Below are positions 36,702 through 42,661 of a stretch of 64,000 nucleotides of DNA, in pieces. The translations under genes were made by a program, and so were the position numbers. Source of the stretch: Candidatus Saccharibacteria bacterium UBA5148 (lineage in GTDB: Bacteria; Patescibacteriota; Saccharimonadia; Saccharimonadales; UBA4665); NCBI GenBank assembly GCA_002413835.1, contig DHXU01000003.1, forward strand, positions 179,807-243,806. Reading direction: 5' to 3'. Each line of letters opens with the position of its first letter. The first letter of the stretch is position 1. The notes beneath the pieces are model-generated. The model was not told where the DNA came from, did no database searches, and saw nothing but the letters and a program-made list of their open reading frames with translations.

Positions 36702-36733
36702 GCGACTATCCTGGTTCGTGTACTTCGCAACTA
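36702..36733 (-). repeat. Array repeat R1
   Basis: Read on the minus strand this is AGTTGCGAAGTACACGAACC, a divergent copy of the array consensus AGTTGCGAAGTACGTCAACT. It begins nine bases after the HAD gene stop. It is followed by an AGGATA/TATCCT hairpin, which takes the place of the terminator seen in other units. Confidence 0.75.
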
Positions 36734-36741
36734 CAATGCAA

Positions 36742-37326
36742 CTAACCGGACTTGCCAACGTATAATTCAAATTCTTTAATAAAGGCAGCTGTATCAGCGA
36801 ATAAAAAGCTATGAATCCCTAATGCTTCAGCTGCATCGACATTGACTTGCCTATCGTCTATGAATACAGCTTCTGGTGACGATATGTTCATTTTTGCTAA
36901 AACCGTTTCATAAATTCTCAGATCTGGTTTTACTATACCTACATCACCGGACAGTACTATTTCATCAAAAAGATCTCGTAGGCCGTGATCCTCGATGACT
37001 CGTAAAGTCCACTCATGCGTACCGTTGGACAAACATGCCGTTCGATAGCCCTTGTTCCTCAAGTTTTTAGTATACTCAACTAGAGATTCATTAATGACTG
37101 TTTCCGCTTCGACTCCTGAGATGAGCTGCTCCACTGGAATGTTTGTAAGTTCTGAAACTTGTGTGTTAAAGGCATTTCTACTTAATGTTCCGTAGTCACT
37201 CATCTTGCAAATTGCATGAAACGCAGCAAGTTTATCATCGTAGTCTGGTACTGATTTTTTGAACCATTCAAGTGTGATATCTGGACAAAATACTCCGAAG
37301 AAATCAAAGATAACTACTTTATTCAT
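36742..37326 (-). CDS. HAD-superfamily hydrolase (cassette gene)
   Basis: This is 194 aa. Motif I is IFDFFGVFCPD (nucleophile Asp present; the +2 acid is replaced by Phe, as in some YihX-like members). Motif II is CLSNGTHEW, motif III KPDLRIYE and motif IV VFIDDRQVNVDAAEALG. It is probably a small-molecule phosphatase. TATACT at 37333-37338 ends six bases before the ATG. A terminator hairpin and array repeat R2 lie upstream. Confidence 0.88.
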   Translation of the reverse strand: MNKVVIFDFFGVFCPDITLEWFKKSVPDYDDKLAAFHAICKMSDYGTLSRNAFNTQVSELTNIPVEQLISGVEAETVINESLVEYTKNLRNKGYRTACLSNGTHEWTLRVIEDHGLRDLFDEIVLSGDVGIVKPDLRIYETVLAKMNISSPEAVFIDDRQVNVDAAEALGIHSFLFADTAAFIKEFELYVGKSG

Positions 37327-37332
37327 AGTGCA

Positions 37333-37370
37333 AGTATAACAAACAAAAAGGACTTACGAATGAGTCCTTT
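37333..37370 (-). promoter_or_regulatory. Terminator-promoter tandem between cassette genes
   Basis: AAAGGACT (37347-37354) and AGTCCTTT (37363-37370) form an 8-bp hairpin followed on the minus strand by a T-rich tract, ending the upstream gene. It runs straight into TATACT (37333-37338), six bases before the HAD start. The same order recurs at 38346-38372 and 39781-39804. Confidence 0.7.
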
Positions 37371-37380
37371 AAACAATATG

Positions 37381-37405
37381 GCGACTGCTAGTTGACGTAC
37401 TTTGG
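37381..37405 (-). repeat. Array repeat R2
   Basis: On the minus strand it reads TCCAAAGTACGTCAACTAGC. It retains AAGTACGTCAACTAG of the consensus, with a diverged left arm. It starts two bases after the stop of the first Nudix gene. Confidence 0.8.
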
Positions 37406-37407
37406 AT

Positions 37408-37845
37408 CTATTCAATGGTCGCATTAATATAATCCAGGGCGCAGGATTGAAGTACCGGCCAGGCGTCTTGTAGGCCTACGAACTCATTGAGTGACATCAA
37501 CATATACTCAAGTCCTTCATTACCGAATTTTATATGAGGCTCAACATCAGAGGGTAATTTAGCTACAGGAAAATATAAAAATTTGCCTTTTTCTAAGATG
37601 CTTTCATATTTCCGAACGTACATAATATCTTCACGATTGATTACTAATCCAAACTCTTCCATTACTTCGCGCCTGAATGTTTCAAACGGAGTTTCTTTTG
37701 GCTCGGGGCCACCGCCCGGCAAATCGATGTACAGAGGATAAACCTTCGTATTATTGTCGCGTCGATAAACTAAAATTTTCTTGCCAATAAATACTAAGCC
37801 TTTAGAGCCATTAGAGTTTGGATCGTAAGTATAAAATTCTTCCAT
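37408..37845 (-). CDS. Nudix hydrolase 1 (cassette gene)
   Basis: This 145-aa protein has a complete Nudix box G-x5-E-x7-REVMEEFGL (GGPEPKETPFETFRREVMEEFG). It cleaves a nucleoside diphosphate linked to another moiety; the substrate is unknown. TATGAT ends six bases before the ATG. It is not a close copy of the second Nudix gene, so recent tandem duplication is not the explanation for the pair. Confidence 0.9.
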   Translation of the reverse strand: MEEFYTYDPNSNGSKGLVFIGKKILVYRRDNNTKVYPLYIDLPGGGPEPKETPFETFRREVMEEFGLVINREDIMYVRKYESILEKGKFLYFPVAKLPSDVEPHIKFGNEGLEYMLMSLNEFVGLQDAWPVLQSCALDYINATIE

Positions 37846-37904
37846 GTGTTAATCATAACAAACAAAAAAGACTCCTCTAAAAGAAGTATTTCATCAAAAT
37901 GCTT

Positions 37905-37936
37905 ATGGTTACCCTTAGTTGATATACTTCGAAACT
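37905..37936 (-). repeat. Array repeat R3
   Basis: On the minus strand it reads AGTTTCGAAGTATATCAACT followed by AAGGGTAACC. It immediately follows the TAA of the second Nudix gene. Confidence 0.85.
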
Positions 37937-38326
37937 TTAATGCAGATGCATCGATGCTACATTGAATTTTTCAGGTAATTCTAACTTCTTTAAATTTTGG
38001 ATGCTGATCCAATTGAATTCTGTATGTTCGTCACTAATCATTATGACTTCGTCTTCATATTTTGAAACGTAAAAAAATGTAAGGATGTATGCAGGTGAGA
38101 GCTCGGTAGATATATACACGATTGAGGCCGACGTGCAGTTAATTGCCGTCTCTTCTTTGATCTCACGCAGAATCGCAGTATTCGGGTTTTCCTCTTCTTC
38201 AATCATGCCTCCTGGTAGATCCCATTTTCCAGGCCTAACTCGGGCATCGACGGCACGCTTTAGAACTAATATTTTGCCGTCACTGTTTGTAATAAAGCAT
38301 TTTGTAACAAGATATACGTTATTCAT
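37937..38326 (-). CDS. Nudix hydrolase 2 (cassette gene)
   Basis: This is 129 aa from ATG 38326 (MNNVYLVTKCF). The frame is open to 38359, but that start lies inside the terminator hairpin, and TATAGT ends exactly six bases before 38326. The Nudix box GGMIEEEENPNTAILREIKEETAI is complete. KRAVDARVRPGKWDLPGG precedes it, as in ADP-ribose/dNTP-type Nudix enzymes. Confidence 0.9.
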   Translation of the reverse strand: MNNVYLVTKCFITNSDGKILVLKRAVDARVRPGKWDLPGGMIEEEENPNTAILREIKEETAINCTSASIVYISTELSPAYILTFFYVSKYEDEVIMISDEHTEFNWISIQNLKKLELPEKFNVASMHLH

Positions 38327-38345
38327 AGTGTAACTATAGCAAACA

Positions 38346-38372
38346 AAAGGACTCGTCATGGTGGAGTCCTTT
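38346..38372 (-). terminator. Cassette terminator hairpin
   Basis: AAAGGACTC / GAGTCCTTT is a 9-bp stem with a nine-base loop, followed on the minus strand by TGTTTGC and then the TATAGT promoter of Nudix 2. It ends transcripts of the 38440 gene. Confidence 0.75.
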
Positions 38373-38385
38373 AAGCATAAGTAAT

Positions 38386-38417
38386 ATGGCTACTCCTAGT
38401 TGACGTACTTCGCAACT
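38386..38417 (-). repeat. Array repeat R4
   Basis: On the minus strand it reads AGTTGCGAAGTACGTCAACT followed by AGGAGTAGCC, the exact consensus for the palindromic core. It lies 22 bases after the stop of the 38440 gene. Confidence 0.9.
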
Positions 38418-38439
38418 TTCAACAAAACAAAACGTGCGC

Positions 38440-38721
38440 CTAATGAGCCGTGCGCTGTTCTAGTTTCGTGATGCGAAGGTCGTGTGCGCTCATTTGTTCG
38501 TCAACGCTATCGTTGGTTACACTGAGACTTTCAGCTATTGAATCCAGTATCTCATCGAATCGAGAATCTACGTGAGTTTGTAGTACTGAAAAGGCGCCCT
38601 TTAGTGTTGAGAAGTCGCTCTGCAGCACAGCTAGGTCGCTCTTTGTTGCCATCTCGGTAGTGGCCTGAGATATTGTAACTGCGAAATATTGCTTTAAGTC
38701 TTCAATTTGGTCGTCGTTCAT
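38440..38721 (-). CDS. Small coiled-coil protein (cassette gene)
   Basis: This 93-aa, acidic, heptad-patterned protein (LKQYFAVTISQATTEMATKSDLAVLQSDFSTLKGAFSVLQTHVDSRFDEILDSIAE...MSAHDLRITKLEQR) is probably an oligomeric helical bundle. It has no membrane segment and no recognised family. TATAAT ends six bases before the ATG. Confidence 0.75.
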   Translation of the reverse strand: MNDDQIEDLKQYFAVTISQATTEMATKSDLAVLQSDFSTLKGAFSVLQTHVDSRFDEILDSIAESLSVTNDSVDEQMSAHDLRITKLEQRTAH

Positions 38722-38778
38722 ACCGATATTATAGCAAAAATAAGGGGCTTATATACGAGAAATAGTTGTAAAATATCC

Positions 38779-38810
38779 GTGGCTACCCCTGGTTGTCGTA
38801 CTTCGCAACT
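38779..38810 (-). repeat. Array repeat R5
   Basis: On the minus strand it reads AGTTGCGAAGTACGACAACC followed by AGGGGTAGCC. The bulged base in the right arm is A instead of T. It lies 15 bases after the stop of the 38826 gene. Confidence 0.88.
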
Positions 38811-38825
38811 CTTATCAACCGACGA

Positions 38826-39089
38826 CTAGCCTTTTCGATTCATGACCCATTTCTTTTTTAATAAAGATATCGTTAAGGTTGAATACAAAAAACCAATCAC
38901 TGGCACAAGAGCGTTAATCCAAGGATCGATATGAACAACAAATCGTAAATAGGAAGCAACGACTATATACGTTAAGAGCATAATGCTCAGTCTTCTTGTC
39001 CAGCTCGTTTCCCAGGCTTTATCGCCCTCGACTTTGGTGTTACGTGCCTCAAGCTTTTCTATTCGTTGGTGTAATGTGAGATTAGGCAT
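38826..39089 (-). CDS. Small two-helix membrane protein (cassette gene)
   Basis: This 87-aa protein (MPNLTLHQRIEKLEARNTKV) has a short coiled coil, then two membrane helices (LSIMLLTYIVVASYLRFVV and ALVPVIGFLYSTLTISLL) and a basic end. ATG 39089 is preferred over the upstream TTG because TATTAT ends six bases before it. The family is unknown. Confidence 0.7.
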   Translation of the reverse strand: MPNLTLHQRIEKLEARNTKVEGDKAWETSWTRRLSIMLLTYIVVASYLRFVVHIDPWINALVPVIGFLYSTLTISLLKKKWVMNRKG

Positions 39090-39138
39090 GGTGAAATAAT
39101 AGTAAAACAAACTGTGATATTAATAAAGTGTATATGTT

Positions 39139-39169
39139 TGGTTACCCCTAGTTGACGTACTTCGCAACT
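39139..39169 (-). repeat. Array repeat R6
   Basis: On the minus strand it reads AGTTGCGAAGTACGTCAACT followed by AGGGGTAACC. It lies about 25 bases after the stop of the 39194 gene. No strong terminator hairpin follows in this unit. Confidence 0.9.
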
Positions 39170-39193
39170 TTTACAAGCTAGAACAATATGTAA

Positions 39194-39760
39194 TTACTGT
39201 AAATAAGTGACAGTCAGCATGGCCGTAAAGAACGCGCCGTAATACCCTGCTTGTAAAAATAGTAGGTAACGGAGCTTTTGCTTGTCCGCAATAAGTAGTT
39301 GATATGTGACGATTGATGCCATGACTACTAGACATGCTACGGATATAAGTTTACTGCCTGTTGTACCTATCGGTGCGATGATAATGAGAAAAAGCATAGG
39401 AATGAGTAGTAGCGCGGAGCAAGCTGTCAAGATGCCATGCCATTTAGAACGCCACCCTCCGATTTCAGGAATCAAAGTTACAGCATGTTGTAAAACCATT
39501 GATGTGACTGCGAGGACTATAAACCATTTCGATAGGTGTAATGCCGGTACTAACCAAGTTATAAAGAATACGAGTAACGTAGGTAGAGCCAACAAAAATA
39601 AGACGATATAGTAAATAATTGTCTTTTTTTGGGCAGCCGCATGTCGGCTGAATGTTGCGTGTATACCCTGTGGCCAACGCAGGGCCAGAATTGTTAGTCC
39701 AAAAACCAAAATTAAAACCGCTACTGCGCCCAGTGGCTTATTTGCGGCGATTACTTCCAT
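39194..39760 (-). CDS. Polytopic membrane protein (cassette gene)
   Basis: This 188-aa protein has five or six membrane helices (for example AVAVLILVFGLTILALRWP, IIYYIVLFLLALPTLLVFFITWLVPAL, HGILTACSALLLIPMLFLIIIAPIG). No recognised motif is seen. TATAGT ends six bases before the ATG. Confidence 0.78.
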   Translation of the reverse strand: MEVIAANKPLGAVAVLILVFGLTILALRWPQGIHATFSRHAAAQKKTIIYYIVLFLLALPTLLVFFITWLVPALHLSKWFIVLAVTSMVLQHAVTLIPEIGGWRSKWHGILTACSALLLIPMLFLIIIAPIGTTGSKLISVACLVVMASIVTYQLLIADKQKLRYLLFLQAGYYGAFFTAMLTVTYLQ

Positions 39761-39780
39761 AGCTTAACTATAACAAACAA

Positions 39781-39804
39781 AAAAGACTTCCGAGGAAGTC
39801 TTTT
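39781..39804 (-). terminator. Cassette terminator hairpin
   Basis: AAAAGACTTC / GAAGTCTTTT is a 10-bp stem with loop CGAG, followed on the minus strand by a T-rich tract and the TATAGT promoter of the 39194 gene. Confidence 0.8.
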
Positions 39805-39817
39805 AAGCATAAGCTGT

Positions 39818-39849
39818 ATGGCTACCCCTAGTTGACGTACTTCGAACTT
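39818..39849 (-). repeat. Array repeat R7
   Basis: On the minus strand it reads AAGTTCGAAGTACGTCAACT followed by AGGGGTAGCC. It lies about 20 bases after the stop of the 39869 gene. Confidence 0.9.
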
Positions 39850-39868
39850 TTCCAGTCCAAGCCAGTGC

Positions 39869-40393
39869 TTAATTGTGTGACTTAATGAGTAACGTGCCTG
39901 CAATAATTAGGAGTATGCTTGTTGCGAAGAGTAGAAAAAATCTTGTCTTCATTAAGTTATTACTCTCGCCTTTGCTTTTTATCATTAAATCGAGTATAAG
40001 AACAAAGAAAGTAATTAGGCCTCCAGTGATTAATACAATCCCTATTACGATGTCCGGGTCTCGTTCATCTTTAAATATTTGAACCTGGAGTGATAAAAAT
40101 GTGAATAATGCAGCGAATAATGCTAAAGTTTCAACTACCCTATTTTTGCTTTCATCAATTTGTTTTGTAACCTCTTTTAACTGATCGTTGACCGTTTTAC
40201 GAACTGACCGAAGCTCTGCTTCAGTGCTTGCGACTATCGAATCAAACCTTTTGTTTGCTGCATTAATTTTGTCATTCAACTCCTTATCGATAGCTTCGGT
40301 GTCGTAAGTTATCTTTTCAGAGCCGTGTTCTTCCTCGTCTTCACCGAATGTGCCGCCGATTCTTAGAAATTTATTATCATCCCTATCCTTCAT
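39869..40393 (-). CDS. Coiled-coil protein with three C-terminal membrane helices (second gene of two-gene cassette)
   Basis: This 174-aa protein has a charged N-terminus, a long coiled coil (AIDKELNDKINAANKRFDSIVASTEAELRSVRKTVNDQLKEVTKQIDESKNRV) and then three membrane helices. Its ATG overlaps the stop of the 40383 gene by 11 bases, so the pair is co-translated. The soluble-sensor plus coiled-coil/membrane-effector layout is found in several defence modules, but no family is recognised. Confidence 0.75.
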   Translation of the reverse strand: MKDRDDNKFLRIGGTFGEDEEEHGSEKITYDTEAIDKELNDKINAANKRFDSIVASTEAELRSVRKTVNDQLKEVTKQIDESKNRVVETLALFAALFTFLSLQVQIFKDERDPDIVIGIVLITGGLITFFVLILDLMIKSKGESNNLMKTRFFLLFATSILLIIAGTLLIKSHN

Positions 40394-41066
40394 ATCCGAT
40401 TCTTTCGAGAACTGTCAAATCGACATGTGCTTGAGCGACATCTTGAAGATACCGACCTATCTCTTTTTCATCAGGGTCTTCAGTGCTTATATAGGCAGAG
40501 TATATATTGATAAGTTTTGACAAATCATCAAGTCGTCCATGCTCCTCGAAAACTTTATGCATACGTGTCGTATGCTCGTTAGATAGATTCATTGAAATGT
40601 TAGAAAATCCGACATCATCGCCGAAATCTAGAGCAATCTGAAAAGCATCCAATTCTGACTGGTGTTTGCTGGCTATTGTTTCGTTGATTACATAATTTCT
40701 ATCTTTTCGAGTTGTCGAATAAAACAAATGACGAGAACGACTAACTTCGATATTAAATCCTTGAAACTTTAAGAGATTATTTGCTTCCTTTAGCAACTTG
40801 GCTACCTGCTGAAAGTCATCGATTAGTACTTTACGCAGTTGCATGTTTTTGAACGAGACGATTAAGCCGTCTTGCGTTAGTAATAAGCTAAGAGTGTTGT
40901 CTGCACTTGTTAGTCTGGCTCGTTTACTACCTACATTTTTAATGCCATCGAATGCTTTCAATGCAATAAGCTTTTCAAATGCATCTGCAATCTGATCTTT
41001 GCTCCTTTCAGCTTTGTACTTAAAGCCGATTTCGAATTGGAACGTCTTGAAATTCTTTTTATCCAT
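40383..41066 (-). CDS. Soluble unknown protein, 227 aa (first gene of two-gene cassette)
   Basis: This alpha/beta protein (MDKKNFKTFQFEIGFKYKAE...LLLTQDGLIVSFKN...DFQQVAKLLKEANNLL) has no visible catalytic motif. The C-terminal half contains HTTRMHKVFEEHGRLDDLSKLINIYSAYIS. TAAACT ends six bases before the ATG. It overlaps the membrane-protein gene downstream, forming the only two-gene unit of the array. Confidence 0.75.
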   Translation of the reverse strand: MDKKNFKTFQFEIGFKYKAERSKDQIADAFEKLIALKAFDGIKNVGSKRARLTSADNTLSLLLTQDGLIVSFKNMQLRKVLIDDFQQVAKLLKEANNLLKFQGFNIEVSRSRHLFYSTTRKDRNYVINETIASKHQSELDAFQIALDFGDDVGFSNISMNLSNEHTTRMHKVFEEHGRLDDLSKLINIYSAYISTEDPDEKEIGRYLQDVAQAHVDLTVLERIGYEG

Positions 41067-41121
41067 GGTAGTAGTTTATCATTCATATGATATTCTGGCA
41101 TTTTGTAACAGAAATAAGAAT

Positions 41122-41150
41122 TGGCAGACCCTAGTTGACGTACTTCGAAT
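41122..41150 (-). repeat. Array repeat R8 (right edge of array)
   Basis: On the minus strand it reads AAATTCGAAGTACGTCAACT followed by AGGGTCTGCC. It sits upstream of the first unit, between divergent genes, so it closes the array on the right. In an integron-like model it would occupy the attI position. Confidence 0.82.
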
Positions 41151-41194
41151 TTTTACCAAGACGCAATCACAACTATGTGTAGTACAATTTCACC

Positions 41195-41533
41195 ATGCTT
41201 AGTATACAAAATCATGGATCATTTTTAAATTTAGCTAATGATTCCAAGGGTAGTGACTTCAGTATTTCGGTCGAGCCCGTAATCAGAGAACAAGAAACTC
41301 ATTTAGGATTTACAAATTCTAAAGGTCTTCACAAAATGGTAAATATAAAAACTGTATCTTTCAAGAGCCGTCATGCAAGTTATGCGAATAAATCTTTCGA
41401 AGTATATGAGGAAGTAACTCTTGAAATCGATATACGCGAATTGATTGAGGGTGGCGGAACAAAATCCACACAAAAATATACGATCAGACTTAGTCGTGAC
41501 GAAGCACACGAGGTTACCGGCGCCGAGGTTTAG
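41195..41533 (+). CDS. Hypothetical protein, 112 aa
   Basis: This is a small beta-rich protein (MLSIQNHGSFLNLANDSKGSDFSISVEPVIREQETHLGF...SFEVYEEVTLEIDIRELIEGGGTKSTQKYTIRLSRDEAHEVTGAEV). No family is recognised. TACAAT at 41183-41188 ends six bases before the ATG (leaderless). It is five bases from the next gene, with which it forms an operon. Confidence 0.7.
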   Translation: MLSIQNHGSFLNLANDSKGSDFSISVEPVIREQETHLGFTNSKGLHKMVNIKTVSFKSRHASYANKSFEVYEEVTLEIDIRELIEGGGTKSTQKYTIRLSRDEAHEVTGAEV

Positions 41534-41538
41534 TAGTT

Positions 41539-42279
41539 ATGAATAATGACGAACGCATCTTTAATAAAGGGGCATTTCTTAATAAATACAGATGGTTTGG
41601 CCAGTCTTTTAATAAATTTCCCCGTTTACTATTATTCGTTGTCAAACTTTCACTTGTCATCGTTATATTATTTATAATAAATAAATATTTTTTCGACGAA
41701 AAAAGTGTTAATCATCAGTTGATCATACAATACCTTAGCACACTAAAATGGGAACTCTTGATACTAACCATTTTTGTACTTTTAAAGCCAAAATTACCAG
41801 AATTAATAGATAGAATTCGTACTCTGAACAAAGACGGGTTTACGTTTGACCCAAAGACCCAACAGGAGAATGTAGACTCTACAAGCTTGCCTAGCACTGC
41901 GAACCAAACGGATAGCTCGAAGTTAGATCTCGAAACGTCTGAAGGAAGGGCAAAAGCTTCAGAAGAGGTTCCCATTAAATATGAACTTGAGAAAGTATAC
42001 CGTATCATTTTTGGCACTCAAATCAGTGCTATCTTTAGGCTTCATAACTTTCCTGACGGTCTAACTCAAAATGATTTGTCTGATTTGTACGCCCGGCATG
42101 CGGAAAAAACTCCGCATCCATTCCCAGACTTTTATTCGTGGATACAGTATCTGGTCGGTAGCTCGTTGATTAATTACGATCCGAGCACCGCAATCTATCG
42201 AGCAACAAACGTAGGATTGTTGTTCTTGGAATATTTAAATGCCGAAAACTTATTGTTTCCCGTCACAAAAAATTTCTAG
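41539..42279 (+). CDS. Two-helix membrane protein with C-terminal helical domain
   Basis: This 246-aa protein has an N-terminal pair of membrane helices (LLLFVVKLSLVIVILFIINKYFF and LKWELLILTIFVLLKP), a linker, and a C-terminal domain (KYELEKVYRIIFGTQISAIFRLHNFPDGLTQNDLSDLYARH...PDFYSWIQYLVGSSLINYDPSTAIYRATNVGLLFLEYL) that looks like a winged helix. Low GC. The partner is probably the 41195 protein; function is unknown. Confidence 0.7.
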   Translation: MNNDERIFNKGAFLNKYRWFGQSFNKFPRLLLFVVKLSLVIVILFIINKYFFDEKSVNHQLIIQYLSTLKWELLILTIFVLLKPKLPELIDRIRTLNKDGFTFDPKTQQENVDSTSLPSTANQTDSSKLDLETSEGRAKASEEVPIKYELEKVYRIIFGTQISAIFRLHNFPDGLTQNDLSDLYARHAEKTPHPFPDFYSWIQYLVGSSLINYDPSTAIYRATNVGLLFLEYLNAENLLFPVTKNF

Positions 42280-42409
42280 CAGTTAGGTTCGTAGTAGAAT
42301 GTACAGTATGCCGTATCTGTCAGCTATTGACTTTCCAAAATTCTGAGGCTATGCTGAACCCAAGTTCTAACAAGAACTCAAACACAAAAAGAAATTAAGA
42401 AGTAAGTCG

Positions 42410-42429
42410 CGCCTTCCCGGCGTTTTTTT
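42410..42429 (+). terminator. Weak intrinsic terminator after 41539 gene
   Basis: CGCC/GGCG stem with loop TTCCC followed by seven T. The stem is short but the T-tract is good. Confidence 0.5.
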
Positions 42430-42457
42430 ATTTCAGAGAAATATATTAGTGGCTAAT

Positions 42458-42484
42458 GCCGTCCAGAAATGGGCGGCTTTTTTT
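42458..42484 (+). terminator. Intrinsic terminator upstream of the replication module
   Basis: GCCGTCC/GGGCGGC (one G-T pair) with a six-base loop AGAAAT, followed by seven T. Together with the weaker one at 42410 it insulates the replication genes from upstream transcription. The 382 bases between 42280 and 42661 hold these terminators, a small ORF and the origin-like hairpin. Confidence 0.75.
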
Positions 42485-42513
42485 ATGCCAAAAATCCGAA
42501 GGAGTACAATATC

Positions 42514-42657
42514 ATGTCACAAATTCAAACACAATTGGAATTGAACTTCGACATAAATACACGCTCGCAGGGTGCTAAGCGCCGTGCGCTGCACCCGCGC
42601 GTAGTTAACAAACAAGGCGGGGGGTGTTACTTGATAACACCCCCATATTCAAGGTAG
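42514..42657 (+). CDS. Small ORF overlapping the putative replication origin
   Basis: This is 47 aa (MSQIQTQLELNFDINTRSQGAKRRALHPRV...). GAAGGAG, eight bases before the ATG, is a strong ribosome binding site. The last third is the translation of the origin hairpin. It may be a small Rep accessory or merely a leader ORF controlling rep. The end is four bases from the rep start. Confidence 0.45.
   Translation: MSQIQTQLELNFDINTRSQGAKRRALHPRVVNKQGGGCYLITPPYSR
42620..42644 (+). other. Putative rolling-circle double-strand origin (nick hairpin)
   Basis: GGGGGTGTTA (42620-42629) and TAACACCCCC (42635-42644) form a perfect 10-bp stem with loop CTTGA. The loop and following bases spell CTTGATA, the sequence nicked (CTTG^ATA) at the origins of phiX174 and the pC194 plasmid family. 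It is 18 bases upstream of a gene for a HUH initiator with the matching two-tyrosine motif. Confidence 0.7.
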
Positions 42658-42661
42658 TTAC

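Noticed and set aside
36702..41150. Array cores considered as a CRISPR array
   Set aside because: Spacing is 450 to 1300 bases and filled with genes; copies vary and there are no cas genes.
36702..41150. Array cores considered as canonical integron attC sites
   Set aside because: They lack the RYYYAAC/GTTRRRY pair and a larger folded arm, and no IntI-like tyrosine recombinase gene is in the window. Kept as 'integron-like' only.
40999..41202. Plus-strand ORF at 40999
   Set aside because: Overlaps the start of the two-gene cassette and repeat R8 and has no promoter or ribosome binding site.
35426..42300. Search for a second copy of the tRNA-Gln 3' end as left att site
   Set aside because: No convincing match to the T-arm or acceptor sequence was found by eye.
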